Source: Myxocyprinus asiaticus
Taxonomy: Eukaryota; Chordata; Actinopteri; Cypriniformes; Catostomidae
Assembly (NCBI RefSeq): GCF_019703515.2
Contig: NC_059358.1
Location: forward strand, 45,270,594 to 45,334,593
DNA length: 64,000 nucleotides
Direction: 5' to 3'
This document shows positions 1 through 11,900 of the stretch, one piece after another; the stretch's first letter is position 1, and every line of letters starts with the position of its first letter. The position numbers and the translations under genes were made by a program. The notes beneath the pieces are model-generated. The model worked only from the letters and a program-made list of their open reading frames with translations, had not been told where the DNA came from and ran no database searches.

Positions 1-24
1 TTTTTTTTTTTTTTTTTTTTTTTT
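1..24. repeat. poly(T) tract at the window edge
   Basis: A run of 24 T opens the window. It could be the poly(A) tail of a minus-strand retroelement, possibly the L1-like element that starts near 1258, but about 1.2 kb of unassigned sequence separates them, so the link is not shown. Confidence 0.8.
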
Positions 25-1257
25 ATTGAATGCTTTTTTCGTTTGGTAATTTTTTAAATTTAATACAGGGAATTTTGCTGGCATTTTTTTTCAAAAGCAA
101 GCTAAATAATTTTATAGAATTGGGCTATATGTTAGTGTTCCAAAAAAGCACACTGATATTTTTCTCCTAGTATTATGTATTTTTTTTTATTATTTAAAAC
201 ATCTTTGTACATAGAAATTATATGTTTTTTGTATTGTGGGCTAATTCCATGACTGCCATCTATTATTTTGAATGGTGTGGAAAAGCAACTTTAATAAATA
301 AACGGATGTCTACCATGATTAAATTAATCACAAAGAGTGGCCACTTGTTCACTTGTTGATGTGCATGATACGAGATATTTGTGTTGGCACTCCTGGAAGT
401 GTCATGTTTGCAGCATCGGATCAATATGCCATTAAGATCAATCCATAATCACATACAGTAAATTGGCTTTCAAGGACGTATACTGTCATCATGATTAACA
501 CAGGCTAATGATTGGTGTAAATTCTGTCATGTGACACTATATTTTTGCATTAATGCCAATTTTCTCGACAAAAAGTGTTTCCAAACCAGTTTTTCGCAGC
601 ATTTGAAGTATCGATATAGAGTTTATGTGCTAGAGTTAAACGGAAAAATATTATGTCGACACTTGTGAATTTTTAGCGATAATTTGCGTTTCCATCAGCT
701 TTATTTTGATGCGCTAAAACTTTTTTGCAAAAAATCCTTGGATGGAAAGGTAGTTTGTGTTGGTCAAGTGGTCTTTTGATCTCAAGTTGTATGAGATATT
801 GATCTATGTTGACGTCAGTTTGGATGCGACTGATTCCGGATTCAAAACCCCTCGGTGTATACAGCTTTTAAATAATCCAAGCAAAATTGCCACTGCATAT
901 CAATGGATCTAAGAAATGGAAGAGTAGTTGATTCCATATTATTAGATTTCTAATGGAGATAGGACCACGGTGTGATACAGAAGCAGAACGTGCATCTGTA
1001 TGCGGGGGCACATTGTCTCGTGCCACTCTTGCTGTCTCTACTACCGTCTGCAACTGACAAGAGCGAAACATAATGAACTGGAAATATTTTTGAACAAGTA
1101 CACTCTCTAAATAGAAATGGAAAGTGTCAGATGGCTCAAACAAAAATAGTGGTCAGACATTAAATAACAACAGACACACATATAAACACGCAGTTCAAAG
1201 AAAATACTCTATGACATAAAAAGACATAAAGAAATTAACCAACCGGAAAAAAAAGAA
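25..1257. other. AT-rich noncoding stretch, nothing recognised
   Basis: This stretch is AT-rich with only short chance reading frames. I see no splice-bounded exon, tRNA-like box pair or terminal repeat. It may contain the 3' untranslated part of the minus-strand L1-like element to its right. Confidence 0.5.
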
Positions 1258-1285
1258 AAAAGATTTCACATATTAATTACAGAAA

Positions 1286-4200
1286 TTACCCAATTGTCCC
1301 TCTCCATTTCTCCTCCACCTCAACCCCCCAGGAAGGCAAAATAAGTGCCCCACTTCCTGCCATAATCACCCAACCTGCCCAGTAATCTATATGATAACTC
1401 CTCAAAAGCCGCCACTCTGCCCAACTCTGTGCACACTCATGAAATGAGGGTGCACCCAGCGACTTCCATTCCCTGAGTATCACCTGCCTGCTGATCATCA
1501 CGCAGGTAAGGACCCAGTTTTTTATGTGTTTATTTATAATATTAATATCCGCCCCTTCACCCAAAATACAAAGTCTTGGGCAGAATAAAATCTGAGTGTC
1601 CAAGACCTCACAGATAAATCTCTGAACCCCAGACCAAAACTCCTGAATATCAACACAGGACCAAAAAACATGGGCCATGTCCCCATCCTCCAACCGGCAT
1701 CACCAGCAAATTGGTGTGTCTTTAAGGCCAAGACTGTACAGTCTAGAGGGGGTCCAATAAAGACAATGCAAAATCTTAAATTTAATGAGGCGCACCCTTG
1801 CATCCCTAGACATAGACTTGACATTTTTAAAAATCCTACCCCATTCTCCATCTTCTAGAACTAAATTCAGGTCTCTCTCCCATAACGTCTTAAGAGATGT
1901 TAGAACCCCATCCCCTAGACTCTGAATTAGCCAGGAATAGTATGCTGAAGCTTCATGACATTTTCTAAAAGCAGCAAGCACCATCTCAAGAGTGTCTGCC
2001 GCTTTAGGGGGCTGCGTACGACAACCAAAGGTGGTAAAGAGTAGATGGTGCAGCTGTAAATACCTGAAGAATTGAGATCTGGGAATCAAAAACTGCTGTA
2101 TAATATTTTCAAAGGATCTCAATGCTCCATTTTCATACAGGTCACCCAGCGTAGTAACACCCTTCTCAATCCATTCTGACAATTTCGGGTTTAACCAAAT
2201 ACTTGCGGCAACGTTCAGATAAATGTCAGAGTTGAACACGCGAGAAACTTTTGTCCACACTAAATGCATGTGTGAGATAACGGGATGTGTCTTTACTTCT
2301 CTGGACAGCTTGGTGGAAAGACTTTGCAATGGAAATATAGTGGCAAGGAACTCCTGTTCAATAGAGAGCCATGGAGGGGCTCTCTCGGGTGGAAGTGACC
2401 AATGTGCCAAATGTCTGAGACCAAAAGCATAATAGTAATACAAAATCTTGGGGAGACCTAACCCACCTTTGTCAACTAGCCTGTGTAACTTGTTAAAATG
2501 CATCCGAGGACATTTATCATTCCAGATAAAGGATTTAGCAATACTATCAAATTGTTTAAAATAAAAGAGGGGAACTTCAATGGGGAGAGACTGTAGTAGG
2601 TAGTTGAATTTTGGAATACAATTCATTTTAATAACATTAACCTTCCCAATAATAGATAAATATAATGAAGCCCACCTGCCCACATCACTCGAAAACCTTT
2701 TTATTAAGGGGTCAAAATTAACTCTAACTAAATCTGACAAATTTGCTGGGAATAAAATGCCCAAATACTTAATGCCCTGTTTGGGCCACTGGAAGACGCC
2801 CGGTTGGAAAGCTGTTACTGGGCAGTACGCTGTCAGAGCCAAAGCTTCTTATTTAGACCAATTGACTCTGTATCCCAAACATTTAGAAAAGGAATTGATA
2901 ATTCTGTGGAGGCTGGGCATAGATCTAGTGGGGTCGGAGACAAATAATAAAATATCATCTGCGTAAAGTAAAAGTTTATGCGCCATACCTCCCGCCATCG
3001 CCCCTGGAAAATCATCTTCCCTTCTTATCGCGGCTGCTAATGGTTCCAGGGCAAGACAGAACAATAATGGGGAAAGAACCTTGCCGAGTGCCCCTATTCA
3101 GAGTAAAATAATCTGAAATTAATCCATTTGTTTGTATTGGATCCATCCAATAAAAGTATTCCCGAACCCGTATATTTCCAAAATCATAAAAAGATAATCC
3201 CATTCTACCATATCAAACGCCTTTTCTGCGTCAAGTGAGATGGCAGCGACCGGAGTCTGATCATTCGCCACTGACGACATGATATCGATGATACGCCTAA
3301 TGTTATCAAAAGAGCTGCGGCCCCGAATAAACCCCACCTGATCTATATGTATAAAAGATTTAATAATTTAATCGATTATCCAGAATTTTTGACAATATTT
3401 TTACATCTAGCTGGATCAGGGAAATTGGATGGTAACTCTTACACTCGCTTGCATCTTTGTCCTTTTTAAGAATCAGACTGATCCGTGCTTGTGTCATGGT
3501 TGGCAGAAGCTTTCCATTCTTTAATGATTCCATATAAATTTCTAACAAAAGTGGAGCCAGTTCTGAAGCATAAGATCTAAAAAATTCGGCGGCAAAGCCA
3601 TCTGGCCCCGGAGCCTTGCCTGTAGGCATGGCCTTAATTACCTCGCTGAGCTCTTCCAATGTTATCTCAGAATCAAGAGAATTTTTTTGCTCAGTCATCA
3701 GTTTAGGGAGTTCTAATGGTTCCACAACATTTCTAATATCTTCATCAGTAGACGAAGATGTGGAACTGTAAAGATCATGATATAATTCTTTAAAAGCATC
3801 ATTCATATCAGTGGCCAAGGTAAAAATTTCACCACCAGCAGATTTCACTGAGGGAATGATAGATAAAGACTCTCTCTGCATTATATATCTAGCCAAAAGC
3901 TTCCCTGCTTTGTTCCCTGACTCAAAGTATGACTGTCTTGCCATGAATAGCCAAAACACCACCTTCCGTGACAAAATAGTATTATATCTGTATTTCAATT
4001 GGGTCAATTCTCTGAGGCCCTCAGACGACATTCGCCGCTTCAGCTCTGCCTTGGCACTTTTAATATTCCCTTCCAATATTAATGAGTTATTAAAGATGAA
4101 TGATACATACTGTATAATCCGACCCCTAAGAACCACCTTAAGTGCCTCCCAAGCCATGCCCACAGAGGATTCTGAGGACCAGTCTCCATATAAACATTAA

Positions 4201-5046
4201 TTTCAGCCTTTAACATTTGTTGAAAATCAGGATTTTGCAAAAGGGATACATGAAAGTGCCAACTATATGATTTCTTTTTCTCCAAATGTGGCAACACCTC
4301 TAAACTCACCAGGGCGTGATCTGAGACTAAGATGTTTCCAACTGAGCAATCAACAACAGATGATATAAGGGACTTGGATATAAAAAAAAAAATAATCTCT
4401 TCTAAAATAAATCTTATGTACTGATGAAAAAAATGTATAGTCCCTACCAGATGGGTTCAAAAGTCTCAAAATATCCGTAAGACCAAGATTTTTACACATC
4501 CTGTGAAGCGTCAATGTTGCTCTAGGGGGCTTACACACATTTGCTTCACTATGATCAAGGACTGAGTCCATCAAAAGATTAAAGTCTCTTCCCAATATTA
4601 TATCACGAGGGGTGCCAGCGGCTTGCAACATCCCTTCAAGATCTATAAAAAAGCCCTAATCATCAGTGTTAGATGCGTACATATTAGTCAAAATCAACCT
4701 TTGCCCCTGAATTTCTGCTAAAACAATAATGGCTCTTCCTAATTTATTTTTAATCTGTCTGAGACATTTGAATTGTAGATGTTTACTTTCACTATAACAA
4801 TATAACTTTTCAATATAATAACTCCCCTACTCTTACTTGAGCCAGCACCAAAGAAAACAAATGTCCACCCCATATCTTCCCAAATTTTTCAGCTTCCTGC
4901 AAGGAAAGATGTGTTTCTTGAAGAAACACTATATCATATTTCTTACGTTTAAGAAAAGAAATAACCTTCCTTCTTTTTATGGGGTGCCCCAACCCATTCA
5001 CATTCCACGTGGAGAGAGGTAATCTACTCATACTAACATCTGACAT
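1286..5046 (-). pseudogene. L1-like ORF2 (endonuclease / reverse transcriptase), broken
   Basis: This is the catalytic ORF of an L1-type LINE, which nicks the target and copies element RNA. Reading leftward, the apurinic-type endonuclease begins near 5040 with WNVNGLG and QETHL, and a GRDFNLLMDS block (the endonuclease DFN motif) lies near 4570. The reverse transcriptase follows: a KAPGPDGF block near 3600, FIRGRSSFDNIRR near 3320, DAEKAFDMVEWDY (motif A) near 3215, a TRQGS block near 3080, and an intact YADD catalytic motif at 2954-2965. A long open segment at 1700-2842 holds the C-terminal region. Several frame changes, for example near 2850-3350 and around 4200, show it is a pseudogene although YADD is preserved. 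Confidence 0.85.
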
Positions 5047-5329
5047 TTTGACATATTAGAAAAAATAAATTGTATGTCAAATATAAAATTATAAAGACCA
5101 CATTCCAACATAGTTAGACCCCAAACTTCCCCCAGAACCAAACAAACAGAAAAAAGAAAAACGTGCACTTTAACCCCGTGCACGACAGCGCCAACCGGCG
5201 TCCATCCCTCTAAACTCAAAAGGTCCATTTACGCCTATGAGAGTCTCTGCGACAGCTTTGCCATCGGATTGCTCAAGTCCGGTGTTCCTGTACAAATTTT
5301 GTGAGACAGAATTACATAACAGAAAATAA

Positions 5330-6170
5330 TAAATACTAGCCAATAGGCAGAATAAACACAAAGAATGTGTAGATTCATTCACAAAACTGTCTCGAAGGTG
5401 TGTTCCTCCACAAAACAAATTCCAACCGCTAGCGGAACCAGTAAGCAAAAAAAAAAAAATGTCCTCGGACAGTCAAACAAATGTTAAGTGAGCCAGCTGT
5501 TTCATGAGCTCAGGAGATTACCTAATCATTCCAATGTCCTGCAAAAAATACTCAACGAAACAAACTCCTGCCAATAGGGGGCATAAACACAAAGAATGAT
5601 TCATCCACAACTGTCCCGAAGGAGTGTTATTTCACAAAACAAACTCCAGCTGCTAGGCGGAACCAGCACAAAAAGAAACAAAAAAGGTGCCCAGCTTACT
5701 CGGATGGTTAAAGGTATGTTCAGTGAGTCAGTTCACTTGGAGGCACGTGAGAAACACACCATGACTTCCTCAGTCCATTGATTTTATGAAAGACATCGCT
5801 TGTTGTGGGCATGTAAATATTTTGCGGCCATTCTTAGTATCTATTCTCAATTTCTCAGTGTAAAAGTGACCCTTCGTCAATGTAAAAGTTTCTTGAAGGA
5901 GTGTTATTCCACAAAACATACTCCAGCCACTAGGCGGAACCATCACAAAAAGAAACAAAATTGTGCCCAGCCTCCTCAGACAGTCGAGTGTATGCCCAGC
6001 GAGTCAATCCACTTGGGGGCCACATGAAAATCACCAAATGGCTTACCCCATTGACTTTATGAAGGTCATCGCTTGCTGTGGGCACGAAAATATTTTGTGG
6101 CCATCCTTAGTATCTATTCTCAGTTTAGCCGGAAACATCAGTGCAAAAGCGATCTTCCATTGATGTAAGA
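5330..6170 (-). repeat. Direct repeats of about 220-280 bp in the L1 inter-ORF spacer
   Basis: The spacer between ORF1 and ORF2 holds diverged direct copies. A block reading roughly CCACTAGGCGGAACCA with a CACAAAAC lead-in recurs near 5410, 5636 and 5913. A block around GTGGGCA..AAATATTTTG recurs near 5800 and 6080. Unit spacing is about 220 and 277 bp. This is not coding on either strand. Confidence 0.7.
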
Positions 6171-6189
6171 GTTTCTTGCATTCCTTGAA

Positions 6190-6881
6190 TCAATCATGTT
6201 TCCCTCTTTTTGAATTCGCAAAGTCTAGGAAAAAGAAAATGCTGTGATTCTTCCAAGAAAGCTTTCCTTTGCTCCTCACCTTGCGCAATATAAGATCTTT
6301 ATCGGATGATCTCAGAAATTTGGCCAGAATTGATCGGGGCCTGTCTCCCTCAGCCGATCTCCAAGCCGAGACTCTGTGAGCTCGCTCGATTTCCAGCTTA
6401 TGGCCTGTTATGTCGAGCAGACTCGGGAAGAGCTTGTCTAGGAATTTCACCATATCGCGACCTTCCTCATGCTAAGGAATTCCAACAATTCAGATGTTAT
6501 TTCGCTGCCTACGATTCTCCAAATCCTCCAATTTTTCAAAAACGCGTTCCAAATCTATTTTGGTCGCTAGCGGATTAGAAGTTAATTCCTTCTCCGATGA
6601 CTCCAGATAATCGATCCATCTCTCGACGTCCCCGATTCTTGTAACCAACTCAGAGAATTTTGTTTCCATCGCCGTAATTAATCGACGTATTACAGCAAGA
6701 TCCTTTAAGTCTGCAACAACTTTCGTCAGCAACACAGACATGCTCGCCAGATGCCACTGGATTTCTCCCACCACACCGTCCAAACCGAGTCCCTAGTCTG
6801 CAGGCCTGTCAGAGGTTTCAGCTTGAGCACTTAAGTGTCTTTTATATCTCCAGAGCCTGAGGATTTTGAATTCTTTGCCAT
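6190..6881 (-). pseudogene. L1-like ORF1 (nucleic-acid-binding protein), broken
   Basis: This is the RNA-binding chaperone ORF of the LINE on the minus strand. An ATG at 6881 opens a Ser/Lys-rich N-terminus that meets a stop after about 16 codons. A heptad-like region follows at 6490-6783 (ITAMETKFSELVTRIGDVE, DLENRRQRNN), as in the coiled coil of L1 ORF1p. The RRM-like and C-terminal part lies at 6190-6470 (MVKFLDKLFP, IERAHRV, RSILAKFLRSSDKDLILRK). The stop and a frame change between the two halves mark it as dead. Confidence 0.8.
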
Positions 6882-7020
6882 GTTAACTTCAAAGAACAGA
6901 TATTAGCAGGGTGTATCGAATCTCACCGGTTTATGACCCAAAAATAACAAAAAATTAGCAAAGGGCGCAGAGCTCACCATTTACACATCTGCTCCTCACA
7001 TGGCATCACGTGGAACCCCG

Positions 7021-8290
7021 AATAAATATATATTTTGATCATCATATACTTTGGGACTGGAAAAAGTAAAAATGTCCTAAGGGGGCTTTTAGCCATGTTG
7101 TACCCATTATTCATTACAATGGTGTCATTAAAGAAATTTAACATTAACAACCAATAAATGCAATGTGAGAAATGCAGTCACTGAGCATGAAATCATTAGT
7201 TTCCTCATTTCTAAGAGTAAAAAGTGGGAGCAGGAACATGGGGCACATGTGTAGAAGAGTTGCACAAGAGCTTCTCATTTCCTGCTTCAGTTTGCACAGA
7301 GCGAGTGACTCATAGAAATGTTTACTCTGAACGTCCACTGGTCAGGCTCACTTGGGTTTTAATCATTCTTTTTAAACACTTCAACTGCACATCAGACCTC
7401 ACTGGGCAGGAACTACAAAGAAGTGTAAATGTAACTTCAACCTACTGCAGATGCCTTTTAAACACTTTAAAGTATGTATCATATTCAGACTTTATACTAC
7501 CTCCTTAATTAGAAACATTGGTAATACTAATATGTTAATATGAATAACTTTAATAAATAAGTCATTTACAAACATTATATAATGCTTAACACATCAGATC
7601 ATGTACATTCAAATGTGGATATATTTGGAATCAAAAAAATCATTATATTAACATCTTTATTTCCTCCCATTTAACTTAATAATTTCTCTTGTGACAAAAC
7701 ATTTCAGTAACACAACAATACGGTTGTATTCGTTAACATTAGCTTAATACATTGGTTGATGTGAATTAACAATGAACATTACTTTTTCAGCACTTATTAT
7801 ATTGAGCATTGTTAATTTCAATATGTATTAATAAATTCTTAACACGAAAAGCTGTATATGTTAACATTACTTAATGCACTATGAACAATTGTATATTTGT
7901 AAATTAACATAATTCAAGATTAGTAAATGTTGTGAAAATATTGCTAATTTTTAGTTTATGTTTTGTTCAATGCAATAACTATGTAAACGAATAGAACCTT
8001 ATTTTAAAGTGTTAACGTCACTGTTTCTTGTAACCTTGGCTTCATATTGATTTCACATTTTACATTTTAAATTATTTTTTTTTTCATTTAACTTTTTGAA
8101 ATTTAAGACAGCAATTATATGTAAGTTTTACATTTTAGTGGGTTGAAATTGTTTAGAGTGTAGTATTATAAACAAAACCTATATAACATGTCATAGTTTG
8201 ATTCACTTGTTTTTTTTTTTTTTTTGTGTTTTTTTTCTAATTTTCAAGTCTTGTCTTGGCTGTTACTTCAACTTGTTTTATTTTTTTTCA
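7021..8290 (+). other. csf3r upstream region; likely holds promoter and 5' noncoding exon
   Basis: No coding exon is visible. A splice acceptor (pyrimidine run ending in CAG at 8288-8290) sits 12 bases before the csf3r start codon, so at least one noncoding 5' exon should lie upstream, probably in this interval. A perfect AP-1 heptamer (TGACTCA, 7306-7312) and a nearby ETS-like core (ATTTCCTG, about 7277) are present near 7.3 kb. Myeloid genes commonly use ETS/PU.1 sites, but single short motifs are weak evidence, so I do not name a transcription start. Confidence 0.3.
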
Positions 8291-8302
8291 GCTGTTGTAA
8301 CC

Positions 8303-8363
8303 ATGGCTTCAGTCTGGCTTGTACTGGTTGTCCCGTGGATACATATGATTGCCTTGATTAAAG
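8303..8363 (+). CDS. csf3r: csf3r coding exon 1: signal peptide
   Basis: The ATG at 8303 lies in a strong Kozak context (ACCATGG) and opens a hydrophobic leader (MASVWLVLVVPWIHMIALIKG). The donor is AAG/GTGAAAG and leaves phase 1. The exon begins after an acceptor at 8290, so 8291-8302 is 5' untranslated. Confidence 0.9.
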
Positions 8364-8874
8364 GTGAAAGTCCTTTTATCATAACACATAATAATTTTTC
8401 AATTGATAATGTTTAATTATTTAAAACATTAATTTATGTTTTAAATGTATTGTTTTTTAAACAGTAAAATCATCTAAAAAAAATAATCTACAACAATGTT
8501 CAACATTTCTAGTCATTTATGTTTTAAAGAGATACAATTATGAAACCATTTGACTGAGATATAGAACAGGATAGTAGGTATAGATCATTTTCCTATAATC
8601 TGAAATATGCATCAAAAACACAACATTAAGATCATTTGTTGAGGTCCAATTGGTTAAAACACCAAAGTTCATGTTTTTTTTTCTGTGGTGTCGTGTGAAA
8701 CTCCCCACCTATTTTGACATAAGTTTGTTGGAGGATGTTGTCGGGAAAATGTCACACAATGCTGTTTCACAACATTCGGGGAGTGGACTGTGTAGCCGAC
8801 TTATCTTATTTGAATCTTATTTTCTTTCTCTGAATTCAGTTGATTATCCATCTATCAATCTGTCTATCTATCTA

Positions 8875-8917
<43 letters not shown>

Positions 8918-11900
8918 ATTAACAATACATTTAGATATGTACATAAGTACATATCTGAGAATTTCAAGTTTGAAATACGAACAAAGCAGTTTTTGCAAAT
9001 TCTGCAGTTAACACAGCCCCACCTGCTGCTACTATAAACAATACACTTCACCAAACCACTCTTACTGAGCGCAGACAGCACAGAATGTCTAAGGAATTGT
9101 TTATACTGGATGCACAGCCAAAGAAAAGTCTGTCTGTCAGACACGTGTACAAACAAACAAATAAAATATTGCAGATGGGATACAAAAACAGATCCTGTGT
9201 GCACGGCTCAAAAGACAGATTGACAGGTATGACTGTAAATACATGAGCTGTAGACTGTAGACCAGTGAGAGGCTTTTGTTCAGTGATATGGAAATAAAAC
9301 AAATACATGAATGACTTCTGAAACCACTTTTTGTAATGTTTATTCCACAATAATGCAGTGTCTTACATAATCTTCATTTTTTTTTCTCAGCAATTATTAA
9401 TATATACATGTATGTAATTAATTTGATTAGTTAATTTGGAATATCATGTAGATAATGGAATTACAAATTTTAATCGACTGACAGCCCTAGTTACCATCCT
9501 TCATATACATTTTTCTCCCACAGAGGTTGAAGTGTCATCATGTGCTAAGGTACACACCCTGGCATCAGTGCTGCCTTTAGGCTCACCCATATCAGCATCC
9601 TGCAGCATTAAAGATGGCTGCCCACTCACCAAACGCACAGACAATTGGCACGTGGAGTGGAAACTCAACAAACACTTCCTCCCTAGTAATTTTTCTTACC
9701 AGGAGAGTAATGGAACACATGGTGTACGCATCCCCAGCTATACGGACACAAGCGCAGACATCGCTTGCTGTGTTTGTGTTGAAGACGACTGCCAGGTAGT
9801 CGGAGGAGTGAGGGTCAACTTGGGATGTAAGGATCATTTTCAATTATGATTAATTACTAACTAAATTACTAATACAGTCATAGACCGTAGTCAAGATAAA
9901 CACCATAGTTACTTTGACATGACATGTATGGGTTATGGTTAGGATTATTTTCTACTGAAAAATTATGTTTATTATTTAATTGCTTATTTGATGTCATTTT
10001 ATTGAATTTATCATAATTTAATTTAAGTGCTTGGTGCACTTGCAGGAGAGCCATGGCATGCAGGGTAGAGGCGGCCTGTCCAGCGGCACCGTAGGCCTTA
10101 GTCGCCAGTGACGACGTAAGCCTACAGGCCCTGGATGGGTGTCTCGGACGGTTCCGCCAGGTGGTGGCGTTTTGCGGGCAGAAGTGTACCGCAACCGCCT
10201 TATCCACCTGGGGAATTGCCGAGTACCCCCTGGCAACCCCACTGTCGAGGGTAGTGAGAGCGGAGGAGCCCATAAATCGGGTCCGGGCAGTGAAAGGTGC
10301 CCGCCACGAACTCGTGAGCTCATCATGCACCTCTGGGAAGAAAGGAACCGGGGTGGGGCGTGGCTGTGAGCGGCGCTCTGAGTCAATCGTCGAGCCGCGA
10401 GGGTTCAGTGGGGAGTGGAGGGTTCCACTTCAGCCTGACACTCGCAGCCGCCCGGGAAAGCATGGCCGCCAGCTACGCATCAGCCTGAGACTGGGCGACC
10501 ACACCTGAGGGTGGGAGCCCAGTTGAGTCCTCAGCGTCAGACTGGACGAGCCCGCTCTCTGATGCTGCGATCAAGAGCTTATCCACTTCGCGAGCGCCTA
10601 ATGAGATCGCGAACTCGCCGTGAGATGAGTCTGTGGTCTCATCCCAGAACTCGACCGAGGCAAACGAGTGTGCTGGGGAATGGGATGTCCGTGGGGGTTT
10701 TCCCGGTGGAGAAACTCCAATTGAGGTCCCCAAATTGCCCCCAGTGCTAAGCGACGTGGCCTCAAACCCGTAGGTAGGAGGACCGCAGCGGGGAGCCGTT
10801 GGGGTGGTTTTTCCTCTGAGGAAAGAAAGCCGCAATGTTGCCATGGTCATGTTCTCGCAGTGAGGACATGACCCGTCCACGAACGCTGTCTCCGCGTGGG
10901 CAGCGCCCAAGCACATGAGACAGCGATCATGGCCGTCGGAAGCGGAGAGATAACGACCGCAATCAGGAATTAAACAAACGGAAAGGGATCTTTAAAAAGA
11001 CGCTCTCTGTGAGTTCCAATCTTTTAAAAGGGAAATATACTCTTTTAGAGGAAGAATATACTCTTTTAGGCTGCTGAAGCGCCCAGAGGCGTTCTCTGCA
11101 CTCCAACAGTGCAAGAGGGGGAGAAGCCGCTGTAATGCGCCGTAAATCCAACAGCTTTTCGAGGTGAATGGATCGGCAGAGTAATTCAGCTCGCTGAATA
11201 CAACCGCTCGGCTCCGAAGAGAAAATCTGAATGAGGGGTTAAAAGCCAGCTCCTTTTATACCCGTATGTCCGGGGGAGTGGCATGCATATTCCACTCACC
11301 AATTTTCATTGGCCTTTGTTTGGGGCTCCCAAGGGCGACCCCTAGTGTCACTACATCGACACAACGTCGAGTGAGTGACAGATAGGGAATCATCTTTCTC
11401 CATTGATTGCCATTCAAAAGTTGTCATGTATTCTGAGGAAATAAATGTTCTGGCTAGCAACATACAGTATACACCGATCAACCACAACATTTAAAACCAC
11501 CAGTTAGGTTAACGTTACTTTTAAAAGTAACTCGTTAGAATATTGCGTTACTCCTTAAAAAAAATAATGGAAAGTAAAGCGTTACTTTAATTTTGCATTA
11601 CTTTTGCATTACTTTTTTCTTACAGCCACTTTCTCTTCTGCTATGCTATGCGTTCCATACAAATAAGCCATGCATTCCGTACAAGAGACATTACAGGTCA
11701 TGCAAGCTACTGTACAACACTCATGTCAAAACAGCATAGTAAACAAACAGATATTTAGAAAGTAGATCTTCACGTCATATTTAAAATAAAGAATTAATAA
11801 CATGAATATGCATGATTTGTTTTTCCATCAACATTGCAACAAATATGAATAATTAAGAATAACCACTGTCCTATTTAAAGCAGCAAAGTCCAACACTTGA

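Larger units (their letters stand above)
1258..7020 (-). mobile_element. L1-like LINE, nearly full length, inactivated
   Basis: Read on the minus strand, this is a two-ORF non-LTR retrotransposon. ORF1 is at 6190-6881, a roughly 1.1 kb spacer carries internal repeats, and ORF2 (endonuclease, reverse transcriptase, C-terminal region) spans 5046-1286. The order and motifs are those of the L1 clade as found in fish. Both ORFs are broken by frameshifts and stops, so this copy cannot move by itself. The outer limits are estimates: coding similarity ends at 1286 and at about 6881, and I saw no clear target-site duplication. It lies just upstream of csf3r in the opposite orientation. Confidence 0.85.

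Noticed and set aside
7266..7312. Firm csf3r promoter call from AP-1 and ETS-like words
   Set aside because: Single short motifs occur by chance at this frequency, and no transcription start evidence is available.
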